A stretch of DNA of 64,000 nucleotides from Rahnella laticis (GCF_015644585.1 NZ_JADOBI010000003.1:62001-126000), one strand, 5' to 3'; counted from the first letter of the stretch, positions 17,776 to 28,800 are shown. The notes: generated by a model from the sequence alone, not told the origin. Program-made: numbers and translations.

Positions 17776-17976
17776 ATGAATCAGGATTGGCACAGTGCGG
17801 ACATCATCGCCGCACTCAAAAAGAAAGGCACTTCTCTGGCTGCGGTTTCCCGTCTGGCTGGCCTTAGTTCGGCAACATTGTCGAATGCGCTAGCGCGTAA
17901 GTGGCCGAAGGGTGAGAGGCTGATAGCGGAGGCGCTGGGGGTTAGGCCGGAGGAGATTTGGCCGAGCAGGTATTGA
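17776..17976 (+). CDS. Ner/Nlp-family helix-turn-helix regulator
   Basis: A 66-residue protein like Mu Ner and enterobacterial SfsB/Nlp: DWHSADIIAALKKKGTSLAAVSRLAGLSSATLSNAL is the helix-turn-helix, followed by WPKGERLIAEALGVRPEEIWPSRY, the family's C-terminal signature. AAAAAGGAG precedes the ATG at 17776. Such proteins are small phage repressors; the target here may be the nearby origin or a cargo promoter. The following 260 bases (17977-18236) are A+T-rich and show no gene. Confidence 0.88.
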   Translation: MNQDWHSADIIAALKKKGTSLAAVSRLAGLSSATLSNALARKWPKGERLIAEALGVRPEEIWPSRY

Positions 17977-18236
17977 GCAAAAGAAATTTCTAATCTGGCT
18001 GCATATCCATACAAAAGGCTACATTAGCCGCTGACAAGACATACTTTTTCAGCGGTTAACGCTTCTGCATAAAACACTTAATATCATGTATTTATGTGAA
18101 CTCTCAGCTATCAATTTATATGTTTAGTTGTTTTACTACTATTCTTTGGTTAGTGCTAAAAGCGACAATAACGCGTAGCATCTCTTTCCATGAAAAAATT
18201 CGAAAGGCTAAATTTCCTTAGAGAGAAGTTAATACA

Positions 18237-18809
18237 ATGAGAGACATAGATGTTAGACAAGCAGTGCATGCAAAAATCCTTAAAGAACATCACAGGGATC
18301 CAAACACTCTTGTCATCGATGAGTTCTCACTTGGGTTAGGTGCCAGTCGTGCCGATATCACGGTTATTAATGGCATAATGCATGGATACGAATTAAAAAG
18401 TAAGAGTGATAACCTTACGCGCTTACCCTCACAGATTAACTACTATTCGTCTGTAATGGACAAAGTGACGTTAGTTGTTGATGAATCACATCAACATGAA
18501 GCTGCGAAATTGATTCCCGAGTGGTGGGGGATCAAGGTTGTTACGCAAGGTAAACGCAAGGCTATCCATCTTGAAACTAGAAGGGTAAATCGCTTCAACC
18601 CCGAATATGATAAAATATCTTTAGCAATGTTATTATGGAAAGATGAGATTTTGTCCATATTAAAAGATGTTGGCTTAGAGCATGGCTTAAAAAGCAAACC
18701 TAAAAGAATACTTTGGAATAAACTTGCCGAAGTTTTTAAAACCGATGAACTTCGGCAAATTGTTAGAGAAAAAATAAAATCACGTATTAACTGGAGAGTT
18801 GCGCAATAA
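18237..18809 (+). CDS. sce7726 family protein (nuclease-like fold, probable defence cargo)
   Basis: Matches the sce7726 family: N-terminal DIDVRQAVHAKILKEHHRDP, SRADITVINGIMHGYELKSKSDNL and a TLVVDESH strand. Asp40, Glu52 and Lys54 (SRAD..GYELK) form a D-ExK pattern of the PD-(D/E)XK nuclease fold, so cleavage of nucleic acid is plausible but not shown. 190 residues. The family is usually found beside sce7725 or Beta-family genes; here the Beta gene converges on it with a 23-bp overlap of the 3' ends. A+T-rich unlike the flanking chromosome. Function unknown. Confidence 0.85.
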   Translation: MRDIDVRQAVHAKILKEHHRDPNTLVIDEFSLGLGASRADITVINGIMHGYELKSKSDNLTRLPSQINYYSSVMDKVTLVVDESHQHEAAKLIPEWWGIKVVTQGKRKAIHLETRRVNRFNPEYDKISLAMLLWKDEILSILKDVGLEHGLKSKPKRILWNKLAEVFKTDELRQIVREKIKSRINWRVAQ

Positions 18810-19860
18810 CCTTTGTAATATGATGATTAGCTGCAACTCGTCGCCAAACCTCAGGGCTTCCATAAGTAACTTCCTTGGAAGCCTTCAACATTTGCCCATG
18901 TGCATATAACCATATATCTTTATCCCCTTGACTAAAATTCTCACCGCAATACTCAACATGTTCAATCAATCTTTGACAATGGACACCATATTGCTCATAA
19001 CCATATTTTTTTGGATCCCTTCCGCGAAAAACTAAAATACAATCTTCTCCGGTATAACGGATGCTTGCAGAGACGCTGGGGAATTTGGTCGGAATTCTCG
19101 TAAAGTCAGGATGTTGAATAGAATAATCACTAAATATAATATCACGCTTTAAGTTTCCATTATATTTAATTTTCTTCCATAACTCCCACTCAAGCCTAGG
19201 TATTTCCTCAATACCAACCTGAATATCTGATAGGTCTGTGGGGAAAGAACCAGCAGCAACTGACACACTACGGTAATCATACAAATTAGGAAGATTATTT
19301 ATTCCCCCCTCTGCCATAATAACAAAGGTATCAATTGTATCTTGTTTCAAGCTTGCACGAAAATCTATAATAACATCAATATTATTCAATCCAATTTTCA
19401 GACTTTCAATATAAGAAACTAGCAACTGAGGGTTCATTAAATCAGCAGTTGTTAAGCGAAGGCAAACACTATCCGATATAACAGAACTGATTAATTTCTT
19501 GTATTTATCGCTCCTTGTCGGTGAGGTAACAGGAATTACTTCAACTCCATATTCTCTCAATTGACTTACTGCATTGATTACAGGGTAAGTGTCTCCCTCT
19601 GAAATATACTCTTCTTCAATGAGTAAACCATCTAACATAATACGCCTGGTCTCCCCTAAACAATCAGATAATTTCTTGCCAAAATCATTAAGATGATCAT
19701 TATACGTTTTAGTAGGTAATTCCGTATCAAAATCAATACTTATTGGTTCAATCTCAATCAAAGGTACGATAAGCCTTTGGACTTGAATTGATAATTCTTT
19801 GATCGCTCGAAACTCAGCTCTCTTTCCTTTTAAAATTGGAATGTACATAACATTTTTCAT
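18787..19860 (-). CDS. Beta family protein (partner of sce7726)
   Basis: A 357-residue protein of the Beta_protein family, recognised by the start MYIPILKGKRAEF, the PLIEIEPI block, IIDFRASL, and the C-terminal RDPKKYGYEQYGVHCQRL / WRRVAANHHIT region. No catalytic function is known; a TIM-barrel-like enzyme fold is only a guess. The ATG at 19860 is chosen for its GGAG six bases upstream and because the family starts close to MYIPIL. The gene runs against sce7726, overlapping its end by 23 bp. A+T-rich; probably acquired together with it. Confidence 0.8.
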   Translation of the reverse strand: MKNVMYIPILKGKRAEFRAIKELSIQVQRLIVPLIEIEPISIDFDTELPTKTYNDHLNDFGKKLSDCLGETRRIMLDGLLIEEEYISEGDTYPVINAVSQLREYGVEVIPVTSPTRSDKYKKLISSVISDSVCLRLTTADLMNPQLLVSYIESLKIGLNNIDVIIDFRASLKQDTIDTFVIMAEGGINNLPNLYDYRSVSVAAGSFPTDLSDIQVGIEEIPRLEWELWKKIKYNGNLKRDIIFSDYSIQHPDFTRIPTKFPSVSASIRYTGEDCILVFRGRDPKKYGYEQYGVHCQRLIEHVEYCGENFSQGDKDIWLYAHGQMLKASKEVTYGSPEVWRRVAANHHITKVIAQLSS

Positions 19861-20160
19861 AAAAGACTCCATTGTTGATTTATGAAATATGATTTCATTT
19901 ACAGCACCCTCATAACGTGACCAAGTCGTCTCTTTCAAAAAATAATTAATTAAATTAATAATTAAGATGAAAATCACATCTAATCAGATAAACTTACACG
20001 AGTTTATTATTAATACACGTAAGTAATTAAACTAATTTTTTATCTATTAAAATCATGCGATAGATCAATAACTGTTATTGACTTATAACAAGCTCGAGAG
20101 CATTTTAAATTTGCTTAAGTAATAAAAAAACATACTTCCCATGCTGAAAGGAAAATCTAT

Positions 20161-20298
20161 ATGACGGATAGACGACCAATCAATAAAGATGTAAATGTCC
20201 CAAAACCGGGGGGGGGTGAACAACCTAGATCCCGTAATGAAGATGGCCAATTGCGCAAAAAACGTGACGATACCGGTAAACCAAGAGATCACAAATAG
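20161..20298 (+). CDS. Unknown 45-residue charged protein with a G9 tract
   Basis: ATG follows AAGGAAAA at good spacing and opens 45 codons, MTDRRPINKDVNVPKPGGGEQP..., rich in Lys, Arg, Asp and Pro, probably disordered. A hairpin with a T-run ends the unit. Nine consecutive G (20207-20215) encode the PGGG part; a change of one base would shift the frame, so expression could vary by slippage, or the run could hide a sequencing error. It is divergent from the Beta gene; the 300 bases between hold presumably both promoters. Not recognised. Confidence 0.5.
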   Translation: MTDRRPINKDVNVPKPGGGEQPRSRNEDGQLRKKRDDTGKPRDHK

Positions 20299-20332
20299 TT
20301 CAAGTGATTTAGGTTGATAAACTCAAAAAAAT

Positions 20333-20367
20333 TAGACGCCTAATATTGATTATTGGGCGTTTTTTTA
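20333..20367 (+). terminator. Terminator after the 45-codon gene
   Basis: ACGCC (20336-20340) pairs with GGCGT (20356-20360), extended imperfectly by TAAT/ATTA, and is followed by seven T. It ends the small transcription unit. Confidence 0.65.
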
Positions 20368-20370
20368 AAT

Positions 20371-20850
20371 AACTTCTACTTCTTTTGCAAAGATGCCGCA
20401 GTACTGGATTATCTAATTCGAATATAATCAAAAGGGTTTTTATAAAAGCTCACGGTAGCAACACTCTCAATCACTACACCACCACTTGCCCTTCGTACCT
20501 TGATCAAAAGCATGGTCTTAATGCAAAGCGCCAAAAAGGTGGAATACGTGCTCATAGATAGGCACGAATACCTAGAACCAGTCTCGATTAACGAATCTTC
20601 CCTATCCTTAACTGATACTCAGCTGCAGCATCAAGATTCAAAGAAACTCTTAAGAACCAATTTTTCCCGCCAATGAATACGGACTTATCATATGCGGTGG
20701 ATCTCGCTATTAGGAAAAAAACCGCCAACCGTTTTTTTGCTAAAACTAACCCACACTAGAAAAATGTTCTCACAGCAAAAAACTTTTGTCCTGAATCAGC
20801 CGCTTCCAGCCACTTGGATGAATTCGCTGGATTACGTGGTCATTTGTAGT
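20371..20850. other. Gene-free stretch at the right end of the satellite
   Basis: No frame in these 480 bases has a convincing start, ribosome site or known motif. A 62-codon frame at 20692 has no good support. The sequence may be a decayed gene, but I cannot name one. The remainder of the gap to 21296 holds the right arm sites, attR and the promoter region of the next gene. Confidence 0.4.
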
Positions 20851-20873
20851 TTTAGTTATACGTTTAGTTATAC
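20851..20873 (+). promoter_or_regulatory. Right arm-type integrase sites
   Basis: TTTAGTTATAC occurs twice in tandem (20851-20861 and 20863-20873), 71 bases inside attR. The 17-mer TATACGTTTAGTTATAC (20857-20873) is identical to 11478-11494 near attL. Confidence 0.6.
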
Positions 20874-20943
20874 CCATTAAAAATAAATTTAACTTAATGT
20901 CATATATTCATATAGTTATGATGTTAAATCAACTTCCCCCAGC

Positions 20944-21031
20944 CCACCAAACAAGGTTTCGGTTATTACCAGATAAGGCCGTTACCGCAAAGAAAGCCGC
21001 AGCCCGCAAGGGTTTGCGGCTTTTTTATTGC
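20944..21031 (+). repeat. Right attachment site (attR), 88-bp direct repeat
   Basis: Identical to 11346-11433. It contains the CCACCA end of tmRNA and a full copy of the ssrA terminator. The native chromosome resumes to its right. Confidence 0.93.
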
Positions 21032-21296
21032 AACCTCTCCGTTGAGTCATCGCAGTCTATCCTTTTGTTTTTCATTCATAACACGACATTTATCTCATCC
21101 ATTTCGGCGGATAATCGTTTTCCATAGCGGCCGGTTATCTTATTGCTGCCATCTTCGACTATTGCCCGTTTTGCGCAGTTGTGTGGCGCTTGACCCTGCC
21201 TTATTGAGTCGTCATATTCGAAATAAGAAAGCATCACTTTTACCCTCGCCTTTAGCTGCGGGGGTTTGTTTTTTTGGCACCATCAGGAGATCACTT

Positions 21297-22076
21297 GTGA
21301 AGAAAAACATATTGCTGGCCATACTTGCGCTGGCGGCTACCAGCGGTTTTGCACAGGCTGAAACAACATTGCGTTTTGGCGTAGATCCTTCGTTTCCCCC
21401 TTTTGAATCTAAAGCGCCGGACGGCAAGCTGGTCGGTTTTGATATCGATCTGGGCAACGCAATCTGTCAGCAGGCTCAGGTTAAATGTGAGTGGGTTGAA
21501 ACCGCGTATGACGGCATTATTCCTGCCCTGAATGCCAAAAAATTTGATGCCGTACTTTCCGCCATGTCGATGACGCCAAAGCGCAAAACTCAGGTCACTT
21601 TCTCCGACATGCTTTATCACGTACCCAGTGTGCTGATTGCGAAAAAAAGCAGTGGCCTGCAACCGACGGCGGAATCACTGCAAGGCAAAACCGTCGGCGT
21701 CGCTCAGGGAACCACGCAGGAAGCATATGCGCAAGGCGAATGGCAGAAGAAAGGCGTGAACGTCGTCTCTTATCAGAATCAGGATTTCGTCAATCAGGAC
21801 CTGGCCTCTGGCCGTATCGACGTAACGCTGACTAACGCGGCGGCAGCCGAAACCGGCTTTCTGAAAACGCCTGAAGGCAAAGATTATGCCTTTGCTGGCG
21901 AGCCGTTAAACGACACCCGTTATCTGGGCGAAGGAACGGCTATCGGCCTGCGTAAGGATGATCAGGCGCACCTGACACTTATCAATAATGCGCTGGCAGA
22001 AATCCATAAAAACTGGACTTACCAGACGTTGGAAAAGAAATACTTCACATTTGAGGTCTATACCAAACAGCCGTAA
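21297..22076 (+). CDS. HisJ/ArgT-like amino-acid ABC transporter binding protein (orphan)
   Basis: Periplasmic solute-binding protein of the polar amino-acid family. A signal peptide (KKNILLAILALAATSGFAQA) is followed by FGVDPSFPPFESKAPDGKLVGFDIDLG, the ligand-binding signature of HisJ/ArgT, and KYFTFEVY at the end. From the GTG at 21297 (AGGAGA upstream) it has 259 residues, the family's length; the longer frame reaches back into the attR region and has no support. No permease or ATPase gene is beside it, so it must share a transporter encoded elsewhere. Ligand probably a basic or polar amino acid. Confidence 0.9.
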   Translation: MKKNILLAILALAATSGFAQAETTLRFGVDPSFPPFESKAPDGKLVGFDIDLGNAICQQAQVKCEWVETAYDGIIPALNAKKFDAVLSAMSMTPKRKTQVTFSDMLYHVPSVLIAKKSSGLQPTAESLQGKTVGVAQGTTQEAYAQGEWQKKGVNVVSYQNQDFVNQDLASGRIDVTLTNAAAAETGFLKTPEGKDYAFAGEPLNDTRYLGEGTAIGLRKDDQAHLTLINNALAEIHKNWTYQTLEKKYFTFEVYTKQP

Positions 22077-22090
22077 TTCCTTTCATCAGG

Positions 22091-22112
22091 CCGCATGTGG
22101 CTAACCATGCGG
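22091..22112 (+). terminator. Weak terminator-like hairpin after the binding protein
   Basis: CCGCATG (22091-22097) pairs with CATGCGG (22106-22112). There is no T-run, so termination is uncertain. Confidence 0.35.
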
Positions 22113-22267
22113 CTCAATATTTGCGGGACGGATTCCAATACCACCTGCCAGAAACTGCAATTCAGAAGATTGTTTTCGTGAACCTCCGCAATCCTCAAAC
22201 CTTCCCGTTTCACTGATCCGGCTTTCAGCCTAAAGTCAGCCTCGCCGATAAACGTTATCTGAAAAGG

Positions 22268-23050
22268 TTACACCAATATGAGATCCGCCGATGTCTGCCT
22301 GAGCGCCTGCAAAGCTTCATCACGAATATCCGTGTCCGTAATGATTGTGTCGATTTTTTCCATCGGCAACACAAGGTTATATCCGCGACGGCCAAACTTA
22401 GTGGAATCAGTGACAACGACGACCCGCTGAGCGGCGGCAGCCATAATACCGCTGATGCTGTAGCCCTCATTAAATGTGGTGATGCCTGTCGCGGCGTCCA
22501 GGCCGTCTGCGCCCACAAACATCAGATTGGCGACGATTCCCTGTAAGGCATATTCCGTAATGTTTCCATGCAAAGAGCGCGTTTTATGCCGCAACGTTCC
22601 GCCACAGACTACCAGCGTGATATCGGGGTTTTCAGATAACACAAACGCAGCGGGCAAATTGTTCGTGATGACGGTGATGTCGCCTGATTTCACCAGTTCT
22701 TCCGCCAGCAACATGGTGGTGCTGCCACTGTCGAGAATGACGGTATCTCCGGGTTTTACCAATCCTGCAGCCGCCTGAGCGATGCGTTTTTTAGGATCAC
22801 TGGCCTGCAAATAGCGTTCTTCTAGCACCATTTCATCCTGCGGCAATCCCGTCAGGTTGGTCACTGAAGCATCGCGTTTCGCCGCACCGCCATGAAAGCG
22901 CTTCAGAGCGCCCTTTTGTTCCAGCAATCCCAGGTCAGAACGGATTGTCACTTCAGAAACGTCGAAAGAACTCGAAAGCTCGGCGACCATGACGGTGCCG
23001 TTTTGATTCACTAAATCAATGATTTTGTTACGTCTATCATAAGTATTCAT
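22268..23050 (-). CDS. gatR: DeoR-family repressor of the galactitol operon
   Basis: Close to E. coli GatR. N-terminal DeoR helix-turn-helix (NKIIDLVNQNGTVMVAELSSSF..SEVTIRSDLGLLEQKG, about 8-55) and a C-terminal sugar-phosphate sensor domain with ILDSGSTT, ITNNLPAA, VVCGGT and GADGLD. The ATG at 23050 gives 260 residues and the family start MNTYDRRNKI; the longer frame adds nothing recognisable. Divergent from gatZ, it probably represses the operon and responds to a phosphorylated sugar. In E. coli K-12 gatR is broken and lies at the other end; here it looks intact. Confidence 0.9.
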   Translation of the reverse strand: MNTYDRRNKIIDLVNQNGTVMVAELSSSFDVSEVTIRSDLGLLEQKGALKRFHGGAAKRDASVTNLTGLPQDEMVLEERYLQASDPKKRIAQAAAGLVKPGDTVILDSGSTTMLLAEELVKSGDITVITNNLPAAFVLSENPDITLVVCGGTLRHKTRSLHGNITEYALQGIVANLMFVGADGLDAATGITTFNEGYSISGIMAAAAQRVVVVTDSTKFGRRGYNLVLPMEKIDTIITDTDIRDEALQALRQTSADLILV

Positions 23051-23135
23051 GATTAAGGATCCGAAAGACTGTATTGCGGACAGTGTAAACAAAAGGCGTC
23101 ATTAAGAGGAGAAAAAAATCCCGACATTGTGAAAC

Positions 23136-23300
23136 GTGATATCACCTTGCCCGCCAGGCTTTGATTGCTTTCATATTACGACACAACCTGGAAGTCGAAA
23201 GAAAACGAATGCAACAACCTTACGAAATATTTCGATCACTGTCACGAATTCTGTAAAACGCTATTGTTTGGCTTTCGAAATGATATGAGTATCTTCGAAA
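23136..23300. promoter_or_regulatory. gatR-gatZ intergenic control region
   Basis: Contains a perfect palindrome GTGATATCAC (23136-23145) and several TTTCGAAA/TCGAAA motifs: TCGAAAGAAAACGAA near 23195, CTTTCGAAA near 23273 and TTCGAAAAC near 23294. Short A/C/G motifs of this kind are usual DeoR/AgaR-type operators. The gatZ ribosome site GGAGG lies at 23308-23312. Assignment to GatR is inference. Confidence 0.45.
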
Positions 23301-23316
23301 ACAAACGGAGGCCAAT

Positions 23317-24612
23317 ATGAAAGATATTATCGAAAAACATAAGCAAGGCGAAAGCACCGGGATTTGTTCTGTCTGCTCTGCACATCCTTTGGTAATCGAA
23401 GCCGCCCTGCGGGAAGATCTCCGCACCAATCGTAAAGTGCTGATCGAAGCCACCTCCAATCAGGTGAACCAGTTTGGTGGCTATACAGGAATGCTGCCGA
23501 TCGATTTTCGGGATTTCGTTCTCGCGATTGCGGAAAAAGTCGGATTCCCGGTGCAGCGACTCATTCTGGGAGGGGACCATCTGGGGCCAAACTGCTGGCA
23601 AATTGAAGATGCTGAAACTGCAATGTCTAAGGCAGAAGTGCTGATAGCGCAATATGTTGAAGCCGGTTTCAGCAAAATCCATCTGGACGCGTCAATGTCA
23701 TGCGCAGACGATCCGGTTCCGCTTGATCCTTTTGTTGTCGCTCAGCGCGCAGCACGTCTGTGTCAGGTGGCCGAACGTGTAGCAACACCCCAACAGAAAC
23801 GCTCGCTGACTTACGTCATTGGCACCGAAGTTCCGGTTCCTGGCGGAGAAGCTTCTGCTATCCAGCATGTTCATGTGACCGAGTCGAAAGACGCGCAAGC
23901 TACGCTCGAAATGCATCATCAGGCTTTCCGGGAAATGGAGCTTGAGGCGGCAATTGAACGGATCATCGCCGTTGTTGTGCAGCCAGGTGTAGAGTTTGAT
24001 CATAGCCGTGTGATCCACTATCAGCCGAAACTCGCTGAAGGATTATCGGCATATATAACAACGACTCCGCTGGTGTATGAAGCACATTCAACCGATTACC
24101 AAACCCGTGAATCCTATCGTCATCTGGTTGAGGATCACTTTGCCATTCTGAAAGTCGGGCCTGCTTTAACCTTTGCCCTTCGTGAAGCCGTTTTTGCTCT
24201 GGCGAATATCGAACAGGTGCTGATCGCCCCTGAATCCCGCAGCCAGATACTGACCGTGATCGACGGTGTCATGCTGGACGAACCGGTTTACTGGAAAAAA
24301 TACTACAACCCGACATTCAGCCTTTCGCTGATCGACCTGCATTTCAGCCTTTCAGATCGCATTCGTTATTACTGGCCCAATGCCCGCATCAACCGGGCTA
24401 TGGAAGCGCTGATCGCCAATTTAAAATCTGTGGAAATCCCGCTGGGCCTGCTGAGCCAATATCTCCCCGCGCAATTTGAACGGGTGATGGCGAATAAACT
24501 GACCAGCGATCCTCACGAACTGATTATTGATAAAATTCAGGACGTTCTGCGCGCCTACCATTACGGCTGTTCCCCGCAGCCCGTCAGCGCGGAGGCCTGC
24601 AGCAATGCTTAA
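23317..24612 (+). CDS. gatZ: Tagatose-1,6-bisphosphate aldolase subunit GatZ/KbaZ
   Basis: Non-catalytic subunit that gives full activity and stability to the class II aldolase GatY/KbaY. Strong likeness to E. coli Gat[59 protein letters not shown] and [11 protein letters not shown]. 431 residues. It is the first gene of the operon; in E. coli gatY is first and gatZ second. Its last eight bases overlap the gatA start. Confidence 0.93.
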   Translation: MKDIIEKHKQGESTGICSVCSAHPLVIEAALREDLRTNRKVLIEATSNQVNQFGGYTGMLPIDFRDFVLAIAEKVGFPVQRLILGGDHLGPNCWQIEDAETAMSKAEVLIAQYVEAGFSKIHLDASMSCADDPVPLDPFVVAQRAARLCQVAERVATPQQKRSLTYVIGTEVPVPGGEASAIQHVHVTESKDAQATLEMHHQAFREMELEAAIERIIAVVVQPGVEFDHSRVIHYQPKLAEGLSAYITTTPLVYEAHSTDYQTRESYRHLVEDHFAILKVGPALTFALREAVFALANIEQVLIAPESRSQILTVIDGVMLDEPVYWKKYYNPTFSLSLIDLHFSLSDRIRYYWPNARINRAMEALIANLKSVEIPLGLLSQYLPAQFERVMANKLTSDPHELIIDKIQDVLRAYHYGCSPQPVSAEACSNA

Positions 24613-25087
24613 CTGCGAAATCTTCGTCAAAACAAATATTGCCTTCACGGATTATCTGGAAGCCTTGGCCCACATCGGAGAAAGCATGGTCAAAGCTGGT
24701 GTGGTTGAAAGCACCTATCCGCAGGCGCTGCTGAATCGCGAGGCCGAATTCCCGACGGGCATTCAGCTTGAAGAGCATGCAGTCGCTATTCCGCACTGCG
24801 AAGCCAGCCATGCCCGGAGCCCGGCTATCTACCTGATTCGCCCGGATGCTCCCGTTGAATTCTTTCAGGCTGATGATGAAGGCACCGTTCCTGCTTCTCT
24901 GATTGTGGCGCTTATCGTCACACATCCGTCAGAACAGCTGAGCTTGTTACGTCAACTTTTCAGTCAGCTACAGAAGCCGGAATTTTTAGAAAAACTGCTT
25001 ACTGCGCCAGAAAATCAGCTGGCATCCCTCTTTGAGCAACAGGTTTTCTTACCGGCTGAAGAGAAAATTTCTCCCGTTTATATCTGA
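24605..25087 (+). CDS. gatA: PTS galactitol-type enzyme IIA
   Basis: Cytoplasmic phosphocarrier of the galactitol phosphotransferase system (mannitol/fructose IIA fold). The phospho-accepting His lies in VAIPHCEA (about residue 62). 160 residues from the ATG at 24605, which overlaps the gatZ stop by eight bases and has GGAGG upstream. Acts with GatB and GatC to import and phosphorylate the hexitol. Confidence 0.92.
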   Translation: MLNCEIFVKTNIAFTDYLEALAHIGESMVKAGVVESTYPQALLNREAEFPTGIQLEEHAVAIPHCEASHARSPAIYLIRPDAPVEFFQADDEGTVPASLIVALIVTHPSEQLSLLRQLFSQLQKPEFLEKLLTAPENQLASLFEQQVFLPAEEKISPVYI

Positions 25088-25161
25088 AGCCGTTACCAAC
25101 CGAAGCACCTCCTCTACACCTTACTTAAAAACATTAAAACAAAGCATCAAGGAGCCTTACC

Positions 25162-25446
25162 GTGAAGCGAAAAATCATTGTCGCCTGTGGCGGAGCCGTT
25201 GCCACTTCCACTCTGGCAGCAGAGGAAATCAAAGAGTTATGCGCAGCACATAATATTGAAGTGGATCTCGTCCAGTGCCGCGTCACTGAGATCGAAACCT
25301 ACATGGACGGTGCGCATCTGATTTGCACCACGGCCAGAGTTGACCGCAAGTTCGGTGCGATTCCGCTGGTACATGGGATGCCGTTCATTTCTGGCGTCGG
25401 CATGGATGCGTTGCGTGAGCAAATACTGACCCTGTTGCAGGAGTAA
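25162..25446 (+). CDS. gatB: PTS galactitol-type enzyme IIB
   Basis: 94-residue IIB subunit with the phospho-cysteine in the N-terminal loop [14 protein letters not shown] (Cys9), typical of lactose/galactitol IIB. It passes phosphate from IIA to the sugar. The start is GTG with AAGGAG eight bases upstream. 74 bases separate it from gatA. Confidence 0.93.
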   Translation: MKRKIIVACGGAVATSTLAAEEIKELCAAHNIEVDLVQCRVTEIETYMDGAHLICTTARVDRKFGAIPLVHGMPFISGVGMDALREQILTLLQE

Positions 25447-25449
25447 GCC

Positions 25450-26817
25450 ATGTTTACCGAAATAATGCGCTACATCCTCGATCTCGGGCCGACAGTCATG
25501 TTGCCCGGCGTCATCATCATTTTCTCCCTGATCTTGGGCATGAAACTGGGGGACTCATTTAAATCAGCCATTCACATTGGCATCGGCTTCGTCGGGATCG
25601 GTCTGGTCATTGGCCTCATGCTCGATTCCATCGGGCCTGCGGCAAAAGCGATGGCCGAGCATTTTGAAATCAACCTGCAAGTGGTGGATATCGGCTGGCC
25701 GGGCTCATCACCGATGACCTGGGCATCCCAAATTGCGCTGGTCGCCATTCCGATTGCTATCGGGGTGAATATCGTGATGCTGCTGACCCGCATGACACGC
25801 GTCGTCAACGTCGATATCTGGAACATCTGGCACATGACATTCACCGGCGCCATGCTGCATCTGGCAACCGGATCATACTGGCTGGGGATCATGGGCGTCG
25901 TGGTTCACGCGGCATTCATCTACAAACTGGGCGACTGGTTTGCGAAAGATACCCGCGATTTCTTCAACCTTGAAGGCATCGCTATCCCGCACGGCTCCTC
26001 GGCTTATCTCGGCCCGATTGCCGTGCTGGTCGATACCCTTATTGAGAAAATCCCGGGTCTGAACAAAATCCACTTCAGCGCCGACGATGTTCAGAAACGC
26101 TTTGGCCCGTTCGGAGAACCCGTCACCGTGGGTTTTGTCATGGGTCTGATTATTGGCTATCTCGCCGGATATGACATCAAAGGCGTATTGCAGTTGGCCG
26201 TCAAAACGGCTGCCGTCATGCTGCTGATGCCACGGGTGATTAAACCGATCATGGATGGGTTAACACCTATTGCCCGCCATGCCCGTACACGACTGCAAGC
26301 CCGTTTCGGTGGACAGGAGTTCCTGATTGGTCTGGATCCTGCGCTTTTGCTCGGCCATACCGCCGTCGTTTCTGCCAGCCTGATCTTTATTCCATTAACG
26401 ATTTTGATTGCGGTGCTGGTACCGGGAAATCAGGTTCTGCCGTTTGGGGATCTGGCAACAATCGGTTTCTTTGTGGCAATTGCGGTTGCCGTGCATCAGG
26501 GGAACCTGTTCCGCACGCTGATTTCGGGCTGCATCATCATGAGTATCACCCTCTGGATTGCGACGCAGACTATCGACCTGCATACGCAGCTCGCGGCAAA
26601 TGCCGGTGCTCTCACAGCCGGTGGCCGGGTGGCATCCATGGATCAGGGCGGTTCTCCGATTACCTATCTTCTGATCCAACTTTGTACGCTGAAAAACATC
26701 GCGGGGCTCAGCATCATCGGCGTCATTTACGCCGTGGGTGTATTCCTCACATGGCGACGTGCCCGTAATTTTACCCGGGCTGAAAAACAGGCAGCGGCTG
26801 CACTGGCCAGCGCTTAA
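25450..26817 (+). CDS. gatC: PTS galactitol-type enzyme IIC permease
   Basis: Inner-membrane channel of the galactitol PTS, 455 residues with about ten to twelve hydrophobic segments. GatC family signatures: ILDLGPTVMLPGVIIIFSL near the start, NIWNIWHMTFTGAML, and GSPITYLLIQLCTLKN near the end. Three bases after gatB, so co-translated. The substrate is galactitol or a related hexitol by homology. Confidence 0.93.
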   Translation: MFTEIMRYILDLGPTVMLPGVIIIFSLILGMKLGDSFKSAIHIGIGFVGIGLVIGLMLDSIGPAAKAMAEHFEINLQVVDIGWPGSSPMTWASQIALVAIPIAIGVNIVMLLTRMTRVVNVDIWNIWHMTFTGAMLHLATGSYWLGIMGVVVHAAFIYKLGDWFAKDTRDFFNLEGIAIPHGSSAYLGPIAVLVDTLIEKIPGLNKIHFSADDVQKRFGPFGEPVTVGFVMGLIIGYLAGYDIKGVLQLAVKTAAVMLLMPRVIKPIMDGLTPIARHARTRLQARFGGQEFLIGLDPALLLGHTAVVSASLIFIPLTILIAVLVPGNQVLPFGDLATIGFFVAIAVAVHQGNLFRTLISGCIIMSITLWIATQTIDLHTQLAANAGALTAGGRVASMDQGGSPITYLLIQLCTLKNIAGLSIIGVIYAVGVFLTWRRARNFTRAEKQAAAALASA

Positions 26818-26861
26818 CCCTCATCCAGGCGGAGGGTTACCTCCGCCTTAAGGAAACAATG

Positions 26862-28770
<1,909 letters not shown>

Positions 28771-28800
28771 CCAGCATGAGATTTACCGCCTTCATAGATT

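Larger units (their letters stand above)
11346..21031 (+). mobile_element. P4-like satellite/integrative element inserted at the 3' end of ssrA
   Basis: The element is bounded by 88-bp perfect direct repeats (11346-11433 and 20944-21031) and begins with a P4-type integrase. Genes in order: integrase, unknown 233-residue protein, AlpA regulator, Icd-like frame with embedded C4-type RNA, 131-residue protein, primase-helicase, iteron array, Ner-like regulator, sce7726 protein, Beta-family protein (opposite strand), 45-residue protein. This is the regulatory and replication half of phage P4. The P4 genes for capsid size control, packaging and helper activation (sid, psu, delta) are not seen. The right third is visibly A+T-rich, suggesting separately acquired cargo. 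Confidence 0.93.

Noticed and set aside
20083-20292. 69-codon minus-strand ORF opposite the 45-codon gene
   Set aside because: Hydrophobic reading is the shadow of the charged plus-strand ORF, which has the better ribosome site and terminator.
20692-20880. 62-codon plus-strand ORF near the right end of the satellite
   Set aside because: No ribosome site, no known motif, and it ends within the arm-type repeats; probably chance.
22091-22112. Hairpin after the HisJ-like gene considered as a riboswitch or small RNA
   Set aside because: Only a seven-pair stem without further structure; at most a weak terminator.
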